A stretch of DNA of 8,436 bases from Thermoleophilaceae bacterium (GTDB lineage Bacteria; Actinomycetota; Thermoleophilia; Solirubrobacterales; Thermoleophilaceae): positions 1 through 8,436 of the forward strand of contig JACCZP010000018.1 in assembly GCA_013695885.1 (NCBI GenBank). Direction: 5' to 3'. Positions 1 through 5,836 of this stretch are shown in pieces; the stretch's first letter is position 1, and each line of letters opens with the position of its first letter. The position numbers were made by a program, and so were the translations under genes. The notes under the pieces were generated by a model, which was given only the letters and a program-made list of their open reading frames with translations, did no database searches and had not been told where the DNA came from.

Positions 1-34
1 CCGTGGGCCACGCCCGCCCGGGCCGCCGGCTCAC
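1..34 (-). CDS. Possible start of a further operon gene, cut by the left edge
   Basis: On the minus strand, 10 bases after the stop of the LURP-one-like gene, there is a GTG at 34-32. A purine-rich GAGGGTG lies about 6 bases upstream and could serve as a ribosome binding site. The frame then stays open for 11 codons to the window edge (beginning V-S-R-R-P-G). This is too little to identify a product. The close spacing would make it the next gene of the same operon. It may equally be non-coding, because high-GC sequence often lacks stops by chance. Confidence 0.2.
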   Translation of the reverse strand, partial: MSRRPGRAWPT

Positions 35-44
35 CGTCGCACCC

Positions 45-701
45 TCAGCGCGCCTGCATCGCGTCCATGCCCACGGCCAGGGCAACCCCCAGACGCCGGT
101 CCACCACCCGCCCCGTGTCCCCGGAGAGGTCGAGCACGTAGCGGTCGCGGATGCCCAGCAGCCGCCGCAGGCCGCCGACCAGGTGCTCGCCGGCGTAGTA
201 ATCGAAGTGGTAGGGGATGGGGATGTACTCGAGCAGCCCACCGATCAGCGGCACGAAGCCGACGAAGCGGCGGAAGAGGGCCACGCCCATGCTGCGCTCC
301 TGGGCCCAGGCGATCTCCTGGCCGGCCGGATCGAAGACCTTCCACGTGGAGCGAAGGAGCGACGCTCCAAACACCTTGCCGAGCTCTCCGATCGCTGCTC
401 CCGACGGGTCGGTCACCGCGTAGCGGGCCCGCGGGTCCCACCGCGTATGGGCCTTGATGCGAAAGACCTCCTGCTCCTTCGAGTCGTCGACGTAGGCGCG
501 CAGGTCCTCCTTCAGCGCCATTCGCTTCTGCTGGACGAAGCAGACCGGCCGGTCCTCGGACTTGCCGTCGGCGGCGAGCGTCGAGACCTCGTACTGGTTG
601 ACCATGAACCGCACGCGCTGACGGACGAGGAAGTGGTCGTGCTCGCGAGGGTCGACGGAGCCCGTGGGCGGCTGCTCGGGCAGAGGCGCGGCGGCGGTCA
701 T
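45..701 (-). CDS. LURP-one-related / scramblase-like protein
   Basis: The product is a 218-residue soluble protein resembling the LURP-one / phospholipid-scramblase (tubby-like beta-barrel) superfamily. A short Pro-rich N-terminus (1-20) precedes the start of the barrel at about residue 24 (FLVRQRVRFMVNQYEV). Further barrel strands include the conserved-looking YAVTDPSGAAIGELGKVF (94-111) and STWKVFDPAGQEIAWAQE (118-135). A hydrophobic patch FVGFVPLIGGLLEYIPIPYH (146-165) follows. The C-terminal helix, RRLGVALAVGMDAMQAR (202-218), corresponds to the helix that threads the barrel in this fold. I chose the ATG at 701 because it has GGAGGAG just upstream and overlaps the stop of the rpiB-like gene by ATGA, implying translational coupling. 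Longer in-frame starts would lie inside the neighbour. Bacterial members mostly lack an assigned function; lipid or ligand binding is only a family-level guess. Family identity is moderately to highly sure. Confidence 0.8.
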   Translation of the reverse strand: MTAAAPLPEQPPTGSVDPREHDHFLVRQRVRFMVNQYEVSTLAADGKSEDRPVCFVQQKRMALKEDLRAYVDDSKEQEVFRIKAHTRWDPRARYAVTDPSGAAIGELGKVFGASLLRSTWKVFDPAGQEIAWAQERSMGVALFRRFVGFVPLIGGLLEYIPIPYHFDYYAGEHLVGGLRRLLGIRDRYVLDLSGDTGRVVDRRLGVALAVGMDAMQAR

Positions 702-1132
702 ATCTCCTCCAGGTGGCGGACGTTGTCGCGGTCGCCGGTGTCCTCGCTCGGGCGCGCGTCGAACCAGGCGTCGAGGATCTCCTCGAGAAGGGCCTCGCTG
801 GTGGTCCTCAGCGAAAGGGCGAGCACGTTGGCGTCGTTCCATCGCCGCGCGCCGCGGGCCGTCTCGGCGTCGGCGCAGAGGGCCGCGCGGGCTCCGTCCA
901 CCTTGTTGGCGGCGATCGACGCGCCGGTGCCCGTCCAGCAGCACACGACGGCCTGGTCGGCGCGTTGCTCCGCCACGTCCCGAGCGGCGCGCTCGCTGGC
1001 CCACGCCCAGTCGGGGCGCTCGTCCTCGACGAGGGCACCGTGGGGGATCGGCTCGTGGCCGCGGCGGCGGAGTCCCTCCACCACCGCCTCGGCCACGCCC
1101 GTGCGCTCGTCGGTGGAGACGGCGATCCTCAC
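698..1132 (-). CDS. RpiB/LacA/LacB-family sugar-phosphate isomerase homologue, divergent active site
   Basis: The product is 144 residues, the usual size of RpiB (ribose-5-phosphate isomerase B) and LacA/B. The family core is clear: an N-terminal Rossmann-like strand MRIAVSTDE, the phosphate/anion loop CWTGTGASIAANKV (65-78) with the Cys at the catalytic position of RpiB (Cys66 in E. coli), then RAALCADAETAR (82-93) and NDANVLALSLR (99-109). Two otherwise conserved residues differ. The Asp-His near the N-terminus is Asp8-Glu9, and the His before Asn-Asp (QHND/EHND in RpiB) is Trp98. Ribose 5-phosphate isomerisation is therefore not assured, so no symbol is given. The start is GTG, one base after the TAG of the upstream mini-ORF, with only a weak GGGTG ten bases upstream. 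Translation probably depends on coupling. The 3' end overlaps the next gene by four bases. Confidence 0.85.
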   Translation of the reverse strand: MRIAVSTDERTGVAEAVVEGLRRRGHEPIPHGALVEDERPDWAWASERAARDVAEQRADQAVVCCWTGTGASIAANKVDGARAALCADAETARGARRWNDANVLALSLRTTSEALLEEILDAWFDARPSEDTGDRDNVRHLEEI

Positions 1133-1133
1133 G

Positions 1134-1214
1134 CTACGGCACCCAGGCGTCGCCGCTGGGCATGATCTCCCCGCCGAGGTTGCGAGCGCCGAGGACGAGC
1201 GCCGTAGAGGCCAT
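1134..1214 (-). CDS. Leaderless 26-residue mini-ORF heading the rpiB-like operon
   Basis: An ATG at 1214-1212 opens a 26-codon frame that closes with TAG at 1136-1134, one base before the GTG of the rpiB-like gene. An in-frame TAG lies four codons upstream, so the ORF cannot extend. A TAGGGT -10-like box ends 6 bases before the ATG, as in leaderless actinobacterial mRNAs. The peptide contains ALVLGARNLGGEI followed by MPSGDAWVP. The first part resembles either the first strand and glycine turn of an SDR or the LGARxLGxE tail of RpiB proteins. It could be a coupled leader peptide, a real small protein, or a gene remnant kept as the operon's 5' end. I do not recognise a function. The coding call rests on the start and stop architecture, not on homology. 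Confidence 0.4.
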   Translation of the reverse strand: MASTALVLGARNLGGEIMPSGDAWVP

Positions 1215-1220
1215 TACGTC

Positions 1221-1226
1221 ACCCTA
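1221..1226 (-). promoter_or_regulatory. Candidate -10 box (TAGGGT) of a leaderless promoter for the leftward operon
   Basis: Minus-strand TAGGGT is followed by GACGTA and then the ATG of the mini-ORF, placing a transcription start at or next to the A of ATG. TAnnnT is the common actinobacterial -10 form. I see no convincing -35 element 16-18 bases upstream. Confidence 0.4.
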
Positions 1227-1269
1227 GATGCTCGATCCCACGACACGCCCGACGGTCGTGGTCCGTGCC

Positions 1270-1275
1270 TATGCT
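1270..1275 (+). promoter_or_regulatory. Candidate -10 box (TATGCT) of a leaderless promoter for the rightward operon
   Basis: TATGCT ends 7 bases before the ATG at 1283, the expected spacing for transcription starting at the start codon. No Shine-Dalgarno sequence precedes that ATG. A -35 match is not evident. The box lies 44 bases from the oppositely oriented TAGGGT, so both promoters share one short divergent region. Confidence 0.4.
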
Positions 1276-1282
1276 GGACCCG

Positions 1283-2677
1283 ATGGCCACCGCGCTTCCG
1301 CTTGTCCGCGCCCCGGAGCTAGAGGGCGTGGGCTGGGTAAACGTCCCCGACCCCCTGTCGCTGGCGGCCCTTCGCGGCCGGGTCGTGATCCTCCACTTCT
1401 GGACGCTCTCCTGCGTCAACTGCCTGCACGTGGTCGAGGAGCTCCGCGAGCTCGAGATCGCGTTCCCCGAGGAGCTGACCGTCGTGGGCGTCCACTCCCC
1501 GAAGTTCCCGCACGAGGCCGACCACGAGGCGGTGCGCCGCGCGGTGGCCCGCCACCGCGTGAACCACCCCGTGATCGACGACCCCGAGATGCGCACCTGG
1601 GCGCAGTACGCGGTGCGTGCCTGGCCGACGCTCGTGGTCGTCGACCCGGCCGGCTACGTGGTCGGGGCGGTGGCGGGCGAGGGCCACGTGGACGCGCTGT
1701 CCGAGGCGGTCGAGCGGCTGGTGGCCGAGGCCGAGGAGAAGGGCACCCTGCGGCGCGGGGACCTCGACCTGTGGGGCCCGCCCCCGGGGGAGCAGGCGCT
1801 GCGGTTCCCGGGGAAGGTGGCCTCCGATGGAGGCGAGCGCGTCGTGATCGCCGACACGGGCCGTGACCGCGTGTTGGTGTGCGACCTCGACGGCCGCGTG
1901 CTCGGCGAGCACCGGCTGCTCGAGCAGCCGCAGGGCGTGCGCTTCGACGGCGACCACGTGCTCGTGTGCGAGAGCACCGGCGACCAGGTGTGGCGGGTGG
2001 GCCCCGACGACTCTCGCACGCTCGTGGCCGACGGCATCGCCTCGCCCTGGGATCTGGCCCACGACGGGGACCGCCTGGTGATCTGCGAGGCGGGTCGCCA
2101 CCGCCTCTGGGTCGTAGATGCCTTCGGCGCCCGCGCGGTGGCGGGGACGGCGGCCGAGGGCCTCCGCGACGGCCCGGCCGCCGATGCGCTGCTGGCTCAA
2201 CCGTCCGGGATCACCGCACTCCCGGGGCCCGCGGGGGTGGCCTTCCTCGACGCGGAGGCCTCTGCCCTGCGCGTGCTCCGCAACGAGCACGTCGACACCC
2301 TCCTCGGTCAGGGCCTCTTCGACTGGGGCACCGCCGACGGCGACCGAGTCTCCGCTCGGCTCCAGCACCCGCTCGGCGTGGCGGCCGCGCCGGACGGCAC
2401 GCTCTTCGTGGCCGACACGTTCAACGGGCTGCTCCGCGTGTGGCGCGACGGACGCCTGGAGACCATGCCCGTCGCCGGACTCCTCGAGCCGGGCGGGCTC
2501 GACGTGCTGCCCGACGGCCGCCTCGTCGTGGCCGACACCGGCAACCACCGGATCGTGATCGTCGACCCGGCGAGCGCGAGGTCGACCGAGCTCGTGATCC
2601 ACGGCGCGTCCGGCGAGCCGTCGCTCGGCGCGGGACCGGGGGAGCTCGCCGTCGGCGACGGCCCGGGCGAGCTCTGA
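1283..2677 (+). CDS. Thioredoxin-like / NHL-repeat fusion protein (NHLRC2-like)
   Basis: The product is 464 residues from the ATG at 1283. Residues 1-150 form a TlpA/thioredoxin-like domain with the redox motif WTLSCVNC (Cys44 and Cys47) after the strand VVILHFW, and a cis-proline in RAWPTLVVVDPAG (Pro115). Residues about 165-445 form a beta-propeller of NHL-type repeats, with recurring blades such as VVIADTGRDRVLV, PLGVAAAPDGTLFVADTFNG and GGLDVLPDGRLVVADTGNHR. This arrangement and the CxNC motif match the NHLRC2 family. Human NHLRC2 is longer and has a further C-terminal beta domain, absent here; the protein ends in a short Gly/Glu-rich tail. No signal peptide is visible, so it should act in the cytoplasm, probably as a thiol-redox or scaffold protein. 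GTG 1265 and ATG 1271 are alternative in-frame starts; 1283 fits the TATGCT box. It heads a four-gene operon, with the next GTG three bases after its stop. Confidence 0.88.
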   Translation: MATALPLVRAPELEGVGWVNVPDPLSLAALRGRVVILHFWTLSCVNCLHVVEELRELEIAFPEELTVVGVHSPKFPHEADHEAVRRAVARHRVNHPVIDDPEMRTWAQYAVRAWPTLVVVDPAGYVVGAVAGEGHVDALSEAVERLVAEAEEKGTLRRGDLDLWGPPPGEQALRFPGKVASDGGERVVIADTGRDRVLVCDLDGRVLGEHRLLEQPQGVRFDGDHVLVCESTGDQVWRVGPDDSRTLVADGIASPWDLAHDGDRLVICEAGRHRLWVVDAFGARAVAGTAAEGLRDGPAADALLAQPSGITALPGPAGVAFLDAEASALRVLRNEHVDTLLGQGLFDWGTADGDRVSARLQHPLGVAAAPDGTLFVADTFNGLLRVWRDGRLETMPVAGLLEPGGLDVLPDGRLVVADTGNHRIVIVDPASARSTELVIHGASGEPSLGAGPGELAVGDGPGEL

Positions 2678-2680
2678 GCC

Positions 2681-3529
2681 GTGCCCGAGCTGCCCGAGGT
2701 CGAGATCGCCGCGCGCCGGCTGGGCACGGCGCTGGCCGGCGCGGAGGTGGAGTCGGCTCTGGCGCCGGGGGTGGTGACCATGCGTACCTTCGCCCCGCCC
2801 CTCGACGCGCTCGCCGGCCGTGCGGTCACCGGCGTCAGGCGCGCCGGCAAGATGCCGATCGTCGAGTTCGGCGATCTCTCGCTGCTCGTGCACATGATGT
2901 CCGCCGGAAGGCTCGGGCTCTTTCCCGACCGCGCCTCGCTCCGGGATCGCCGCTCCCGGCTGCTGGTGCGCCTAGCCGATGGCCGTGAGCTGCGGCTGCG
3001 CGAGTTCGGCACGCAGCAGCGCGCCTGGGCCAAGCTGCTCCGAAGCGTGGAGGTCGACGCCGAGGAGTCGGTGGCCACGCTCGGCCCGGAGGCCTGGCCG
3101 CCGCCCCCGCTCGAGGAGCTCGCCGCGCTCCTCGACCAGCCACGTCATCTCCATCCCCTGCTCCGGGACCAGCGCGTCATCGCCGGCATCGGCCGCTCCT
3201 GGGTCGACGAGATCCTGTGGACCGCCCGCCAGTCGCCGTTTCGCACCGGCGCCGACCTAGCTCCCGACGACGTCGCCGCCCTCCACTCCGCGTGCGACGA
3301 GGTGCTGGGCGGTGCCCTCGAGCACTACGAGCGGGTCGTGGCCGAGGCTCTGCCCGACAAGGCGCCGATGCCGCTGAAGGTCCACGCCCGCCAGGGCCAG
3401 CCCTGCCGCCGCTGCGGGGCCACCCTCGCGGCCATCCACTACAAGGACCGCACGACCACCTACTGCCCGGCCGAGCAGACCGGCGGGCGGGTACTCGCCG
3501 ACCGGCGCCTCTCACGCCTGCTGCGATGA
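2681..3529 (+). CDS. Fpg/Nei-family DNA glycosylase homologue with incomplete zinc finger
   Basis: The product is 282 residues, the normal length for formamidopyrimidine-DNA glycosylase / endonuclease VIII. After the GTG start comes PELPEVE, giving the N-terminal proline nucleophile (Pro2) and Glu3 used for base excision and strand cleavage of oxidised bases. Lys57 (AGKMPIVEF) matches the conserved beta-hairpin Lys. HMMSAGRL (71-78) corresponds to the HxxMSGRL loop. The H2TH region is DQRVIAGIGRSWVDEIL (163-179), where the usual GIGN Asn is Arg172. The C-terminal zinc finger reads CRRC (242-245) then YCPAEQTGGR (261-270): the fourth Cys ligand is Glu265. The tail TGGRVLADRRLSRLL looks like an actinobacterial Fpg subgroup. 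Catalytic residues are intact, so it is likely a functional glycosylase, but lesion specificity cannot be read here. Its stop overlaps the next start (ATGA). Confidence 0.9.
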   Translation: MPELPEVEIAARRLGTALAGAEVESALAPGVVTMRTFAPPLDALAGRAVTGVRRAGKMPIVEFGDLSLLVHMMSAGRLGLFPDRASLRDRRSRLLVRLADGRELRLREFGTQQRAWAKLLRSVEVDAEESVATLGPEAWPPPPLEELAALLDQPRHLHPLLRDQRVIAGIGRSWVDEILWTARQSPFRTGADLAPDDVAALHSACDEVLGGALEHYERVVAEALPDKAPMPLKVHARQGQPCRRCGATLAAIHYKDRTTTYCPAEQTGGRVLADRRLSRLLR

Positions 3530-3990
3530 CCGAGAGCGTGTGGGACTACCCGCGCCCGCCGGCCCTCGTCCCCTGCGAGCGCCGCGTGCGCATCGAGCTC
3601 GGTGGCGTGACCATCGCCGACTCCGGGCGCGCCCTGCGCGTGCTCGAGACCAGCCATCCCCCGACCGTGTACGTGCCCCCCGACGACGTGGCCGCAGGCA
3701 TCCTCCGCCCCGCGGGCGGGGGCTCGCTCTGCGAGTGGAAGGGCGCGGCGACGTACTGGGACGTCGAGTCCGGCGACCGGCGCGAGCAGCGCGCCGCGTG
3801 GAGCTACCCCGACCCGGTCCCCACCTACGCCGCGCTGCGCGACCACCTGTGCTTCTACCCGAGCCGGATGGACGCCTGCTGGCTCGGCGACGAGCGGGTG
3901 GCCGCTCAGGCCGGAGACTTCTACGGCGGCTGGATCACCGCGGAGCTGGTCGGCCCGTTTAAGGGAGGCCCGGGGACGCTGGGCTGGTAG
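3526..3990 (+). CDS. DUF427 domain protein
   Basis: The product is 154 residues, essentially one DUF427 domain. Family signatures appear in order: ETSHPPTVYVPPDDV (41-55), SLCEWKGAATYWDV (67-80), AWSYPDP (91-97), LCFYPSRMDACWL (108-120) and the strongly conserved C-terminal GDFYGGWITAELVGPFKGGPGT (130-151). The ATG overlaps the stop of the glycosylase gene, implying coupled translation. The biochemical role of DUF427 is not established. The conserved Cys, Glu, Trp and Lys cluster suggests a small beta-sandwich binding protein, but that is inference. Its place beside a redox fusion protein and an oxidised-DNA repair glycosylase is compatible with a stress-related role without proving one. Identity at family level is secure. 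Confidence 0.9.
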   Translation: MTESVWDYPRPPALVPCERRVRIELGGVTIADSGRALRVLETSHPPTVYVPPDDVAAGILRPAGGGSLCEWKGAATYWDVESGDRREQRAAWSYPDPVPTYAALRDHLCFYPSRMDACWLGDERVAAQAGDFYGGWITAELVGPFKGGPGTLGW

Positions 3991-5016
3991 GTGGAGGTGG
4001 CCCCGCCGCTCGTCTCGCTCGCCGAATCGGTCCGCACGTTCGCGGGCGCCGTGGAGACCTTCGTCGGCAACCTCGCCGCGGTCTCCTTGGGGCTGCTCGC
4101 CCTCGGCCTGGGGCTCCACGGCCTCTACCTCCTGCTGCGCACGCGCGCCTGGTTCAACGCGCTTCGCGCCGCCTACCCGACCGAGCGCTTCCGGTGGCGC
4201 AACCTGTGGGCGGCGCAGATGGTCTCCTACGGGGTGAACAGCGTGATCCCTGCGCGCGCGGGCGACCCCGCGAAGCTGTACCTCGCCAAGCAGTCCATCC
4301 CGTGCTCGACCTACTCGGCGGTCGGATCGTCGTTCCTGATCGAGGCCCCGTTCGACCTGGTGCTCGCCTTGCTCGTGGTGGGCTTCGCGATCAGCCAGGG
4401 CGTCCTGCCCGACCTCCCGGACCTCTCACGCCTGCCGGCCTTCGACCTGGCCTTCTTCGCCCGCAACCCCGACCTCGCGCTGTTCACGATCACCTTCGTC
4501 GGGGTGGCCGCCGGAGTCGTGGTCGCGGTCCTGTCGGTGCGGGTCAAGGCGTTCTGGTCCCTGGTCCGCCAGGGACTGGTCATCCTCGCCGACCGCCGCC
4601 GGTACCTCCGGGAGGTCGTGCCGTGGCAGGCCGGCGGATGGATCGCCCGCTTCGCGTCGTTCTGGGTGATCCTCGAGGCGTTCGGCATCGGCGGCTCGGT
4701 GTACGCCGTGCTGCTCGTCACCGCGGTGTTCAGCCTCGCCAACCTGGTGCCGTTCACCCCGCAGGGAGCGGGCGCACAGCAGGCCCTGCTCGGCGTGGTA
4801 CTGGCCGGCGCGGCCGCCGGCCCACAGATCGCGGCGTACTCGGTGGGTCAGCAGCTCTCGATCGCGGCCTTCAACGTGGCGATGGGCTTCCTCGCGCTGA
4901 CCGTGGTGTTTCGCACCCGCGACTGGCGCTCGCTGGTGCGGGCGGGGAGAGAGGCGGGGACGGAGGAGGCGCCGGCGGCGGAGACACCGACGGCGGAGGC
5001 CCCGGCGGCGAGGTAG
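3991..5016 (+). CDS. YbhN / LPG-synthase-TM family membrane protein (UPF0104-like)
   Basis: The product is a 341-residue polytopic membrane protein of the lysylphosphatidylglycerol-synthase transmembrane-region family (flippase-like). Hydrophobic segments lie near residues 28-49, 73-88, 112-136, 163-183, 217-236, 238-256, 264-281 and 290-307. Two family motifs stand out: NSVIPARAGDPAKLYLAK (83-100) and NLVPFTPQGAGAQQALLG (251-268), matching the N-x-(I/L)-P-x-R-x-G and P-x-x-P-x-G-x-G-x-x-x loops. The C-terminus (320-341) is a low-complexity Glu/Ala/Pro tail. Members lie in the inner membrane and are linked to lipid or glycolipid transport, but the substrate is unknown here. GTG 3991 directly follows the previous TAG; GTG 3997 is an alternative. 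It is the last gene of the operon, and a GC-rich hairpin follows. Confidence 0.85.
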   Translation: MEVAPPLVSLAESVRTFAGAVETFVGNLAAVSLGLLALGLGLHGLYLLLRTRAWFNALRAAYPTERFRWRNLWAAQMVSYGVNSVIPARAGDPAKLYLAKQSIPCSTYSAVGSSFLIEAPFDLVLALLVVGFAISQGVLPDLPDLSRLPAFDLAFFARNPDLALFTITFVGVAAGVVVAVLSVRVKAFWSLVRQGLVILADRRRYLREVVPWQAGGWIARFASFWVILEAFGIGGSVYAVLLVTAVFSLANLVPFTPQGAGAQQALLGVVLAGAAAGPQIAAYSVGQQLSIAAFNVAMGFLALTVVFRTRDWRSLVRAGREAGTEEAPAAETPTAEAPAAR

Positions 5017-5364
5017 AGAGGGCGAGAGGCGGCGGCACCGGGCCCTCGCGCGGGCGCCGGCACCAGGGAGCGCAAGCCGTCGGCCGGGCGCCCGGTACCA
5101 GGGCGGCGCAGCCATCCAGCGGACCCGTGCGGCGGCGGTCGCGAACGCGTCGCAGTCCCGTAACGCTGGTCACCCTGAGGTGGCGGTCGTTCCCGGCGTT
5201 GCTGGCGAGATCGCAATAGACCCCGATATACGGGCAAAGGTTGCACCTGTCGATCTGGAGCCCGGCCATTGTGTTACAGGACGCGCTTGCGTGAGCGGAC
5301 GGACAGCGCGGCGAGGCACTCCCTCGGGCGAGACTCACCCACCGCCTCCCAATCGACCGGGTGA
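5017..5364 (+). other. Gene-poor intergenic stretch of 348 bases
   Basis: I see no supportable gene here on either strand. It holds a GC-rich hairpin at 5038-5060 just after the upstream operon, then a stretch around 5205-5285 visibly poorer in G+C than the rest of the window. The latter contains an imperfect palindrome (CCCG, ATATA, CGGG at 5222-5234) and distant inverted arms CCTGT (5246-5250) and ACAGG (5276-5280). Open frames crossing it show no family resemblance. It may contain promoter or operator DNA once serving the broken regulator downstream, or the remains of its lost 5' half. Confidence 0.4.
5038..5060 (+). terminator. GC-rich hairpin after the four-gene operon
   Basis: CCGGGCCC (5038-5045), loop TCGCGC (5046-5051), then GGGC (5052-5055), a bulged G and CCGG (5057-5060) form an 8-base-pair stem starting 22 bases after the stop at 5016. 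No T-tract follows, so it is only a candidate terminator. In high-GC actinobacteria U-less hairpins are often invoked but weakly predictive. Confidence 0.3.
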
Positions 5365-5754
5365 CAGTCCCGTGAGTCGCGAGCACTCGCGCGTTGTGGG
5401 CTTGGTCCGAGAAGCCGCATCAAGGGCGGCCCTCCCGAGATCGGCTCGAGCGCCCGAAAGGAAGCGGCGCGCCTCGCCGAGGACTTCGCCGCGACGCTCG
5501 ATCTGCGGCTCGGTGATGAGCGCTTCCGCGCCGAGGTCGCCGACGGCCGCCTCGCGGTCGTGCGCGGCGACGCCCCGGCGCCCGACGCGATCGTCGAGAC
5601 CGACCACGGGACGTTGCTCGCCCTGGCCCATCGCCGCATCGATTTGGCGGACGCGGTGCGCTCGGGGGAAGTCGCGATCGTGGGCGACGCGAAGGCGGTG
5701 GAGCACTTCCTGGGGCTGTTCACCCTGCCCGAGCCATTCGCGTCCGCCGCGTAG
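5365..5754 (+). pseudogene. Remnant of HxlR-type regulator: SCP2-like C-terminal domain without wHTH
   Basis: A frame open from 5365 to TAG 5754 encodes the C-terminal part of a familiar actinobacterial architecture, an HxlR winged-helix regulator followed by an SCP2 sterol-carrier-like domain. Recognisable stretches are LDLRLGDERFRAEVADGRLAV, DAIVETDHGTLLALA, DLADAVRSGEVAIVGDAKAV and EHFLGLFTLPEP. Residual linker-like sequence (GLGPRSRIKGGPPEIG) begins near 5401. There is no ATG, GTG or TTG in frame before GTG 5560, which would start in the middle of the domain, and a TGA closes the frame at 5362-5364. The roughly 100-residue DNA-binding half is not found upstream in other frames. I interpret it as a 5'-truncated pseudogene. 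The family assignment is from pattern memory; a sequencing frameshift cannot explain the missing half by itself. Confidence 0.6.
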
Positions 5755-5791
5755 TCCCGAGCACGTAATACACGCTCCCGCGCATGGCGAA

Positions 5792-5831
5792 GGCGTGTCG
5801 CGCTCTGCGCGACGCCCTCACCTGCTGAGGG
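5792..5831. terminator. Double hairpin between convergent genes, likely bidirectional terminator
   Basis: The first hairpin pairs GGCG (5792-5795) and TCGCGC (5798-5803) with GCGCGA (5807-5812) and CGCC (5813-5816), with a TCT loop and a 2-base bulge. The second pairs CCCTCA (5815-5820) with TGAGGG (5826-5831) around CCTGC, and shares two bases with the first. They sit 38 bases after the regulator remnant and 6 bases after the stop of the minus-strand small gene. Neither direction has a clear T-tract. Confidence 0.5.
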
Positions 5832-5836
5832 AGCTC

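Noticed and set aside
3..1322. A 439-codon plus-strand open frame at the left
   Set aside because: It is opposite the LURP-one-like and RpiB-like genes, has no motif, and its end overlaps the divergent promoter and the start of the real plus-strand operon.
1319..2893. A 524-codon minus-strand open frame
   Set aside because: It is antisense to the thioredoxin-NHL gene and has no recognisable motif; its His/Arg/Gly-rich composition is that of a complementary frame.
4926..5016. GGCGGAGGC-like repeats at the end of the flippase-like gene
   Set aside because: These encode the Glu/Ala/Pro tail and are explained by codon bias in a low-complexity segment; they are not a regular tandem array.
4871..5386. 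A 171-codon minus-strand frame with a Cys-containing segment
   Set aside because: Only the stretch around 5190-5265 looks unusual; the rest is the antisense of the flippase gene's low-complexity tail. I kept the unusual part as a low-interest finding, not as a gene.
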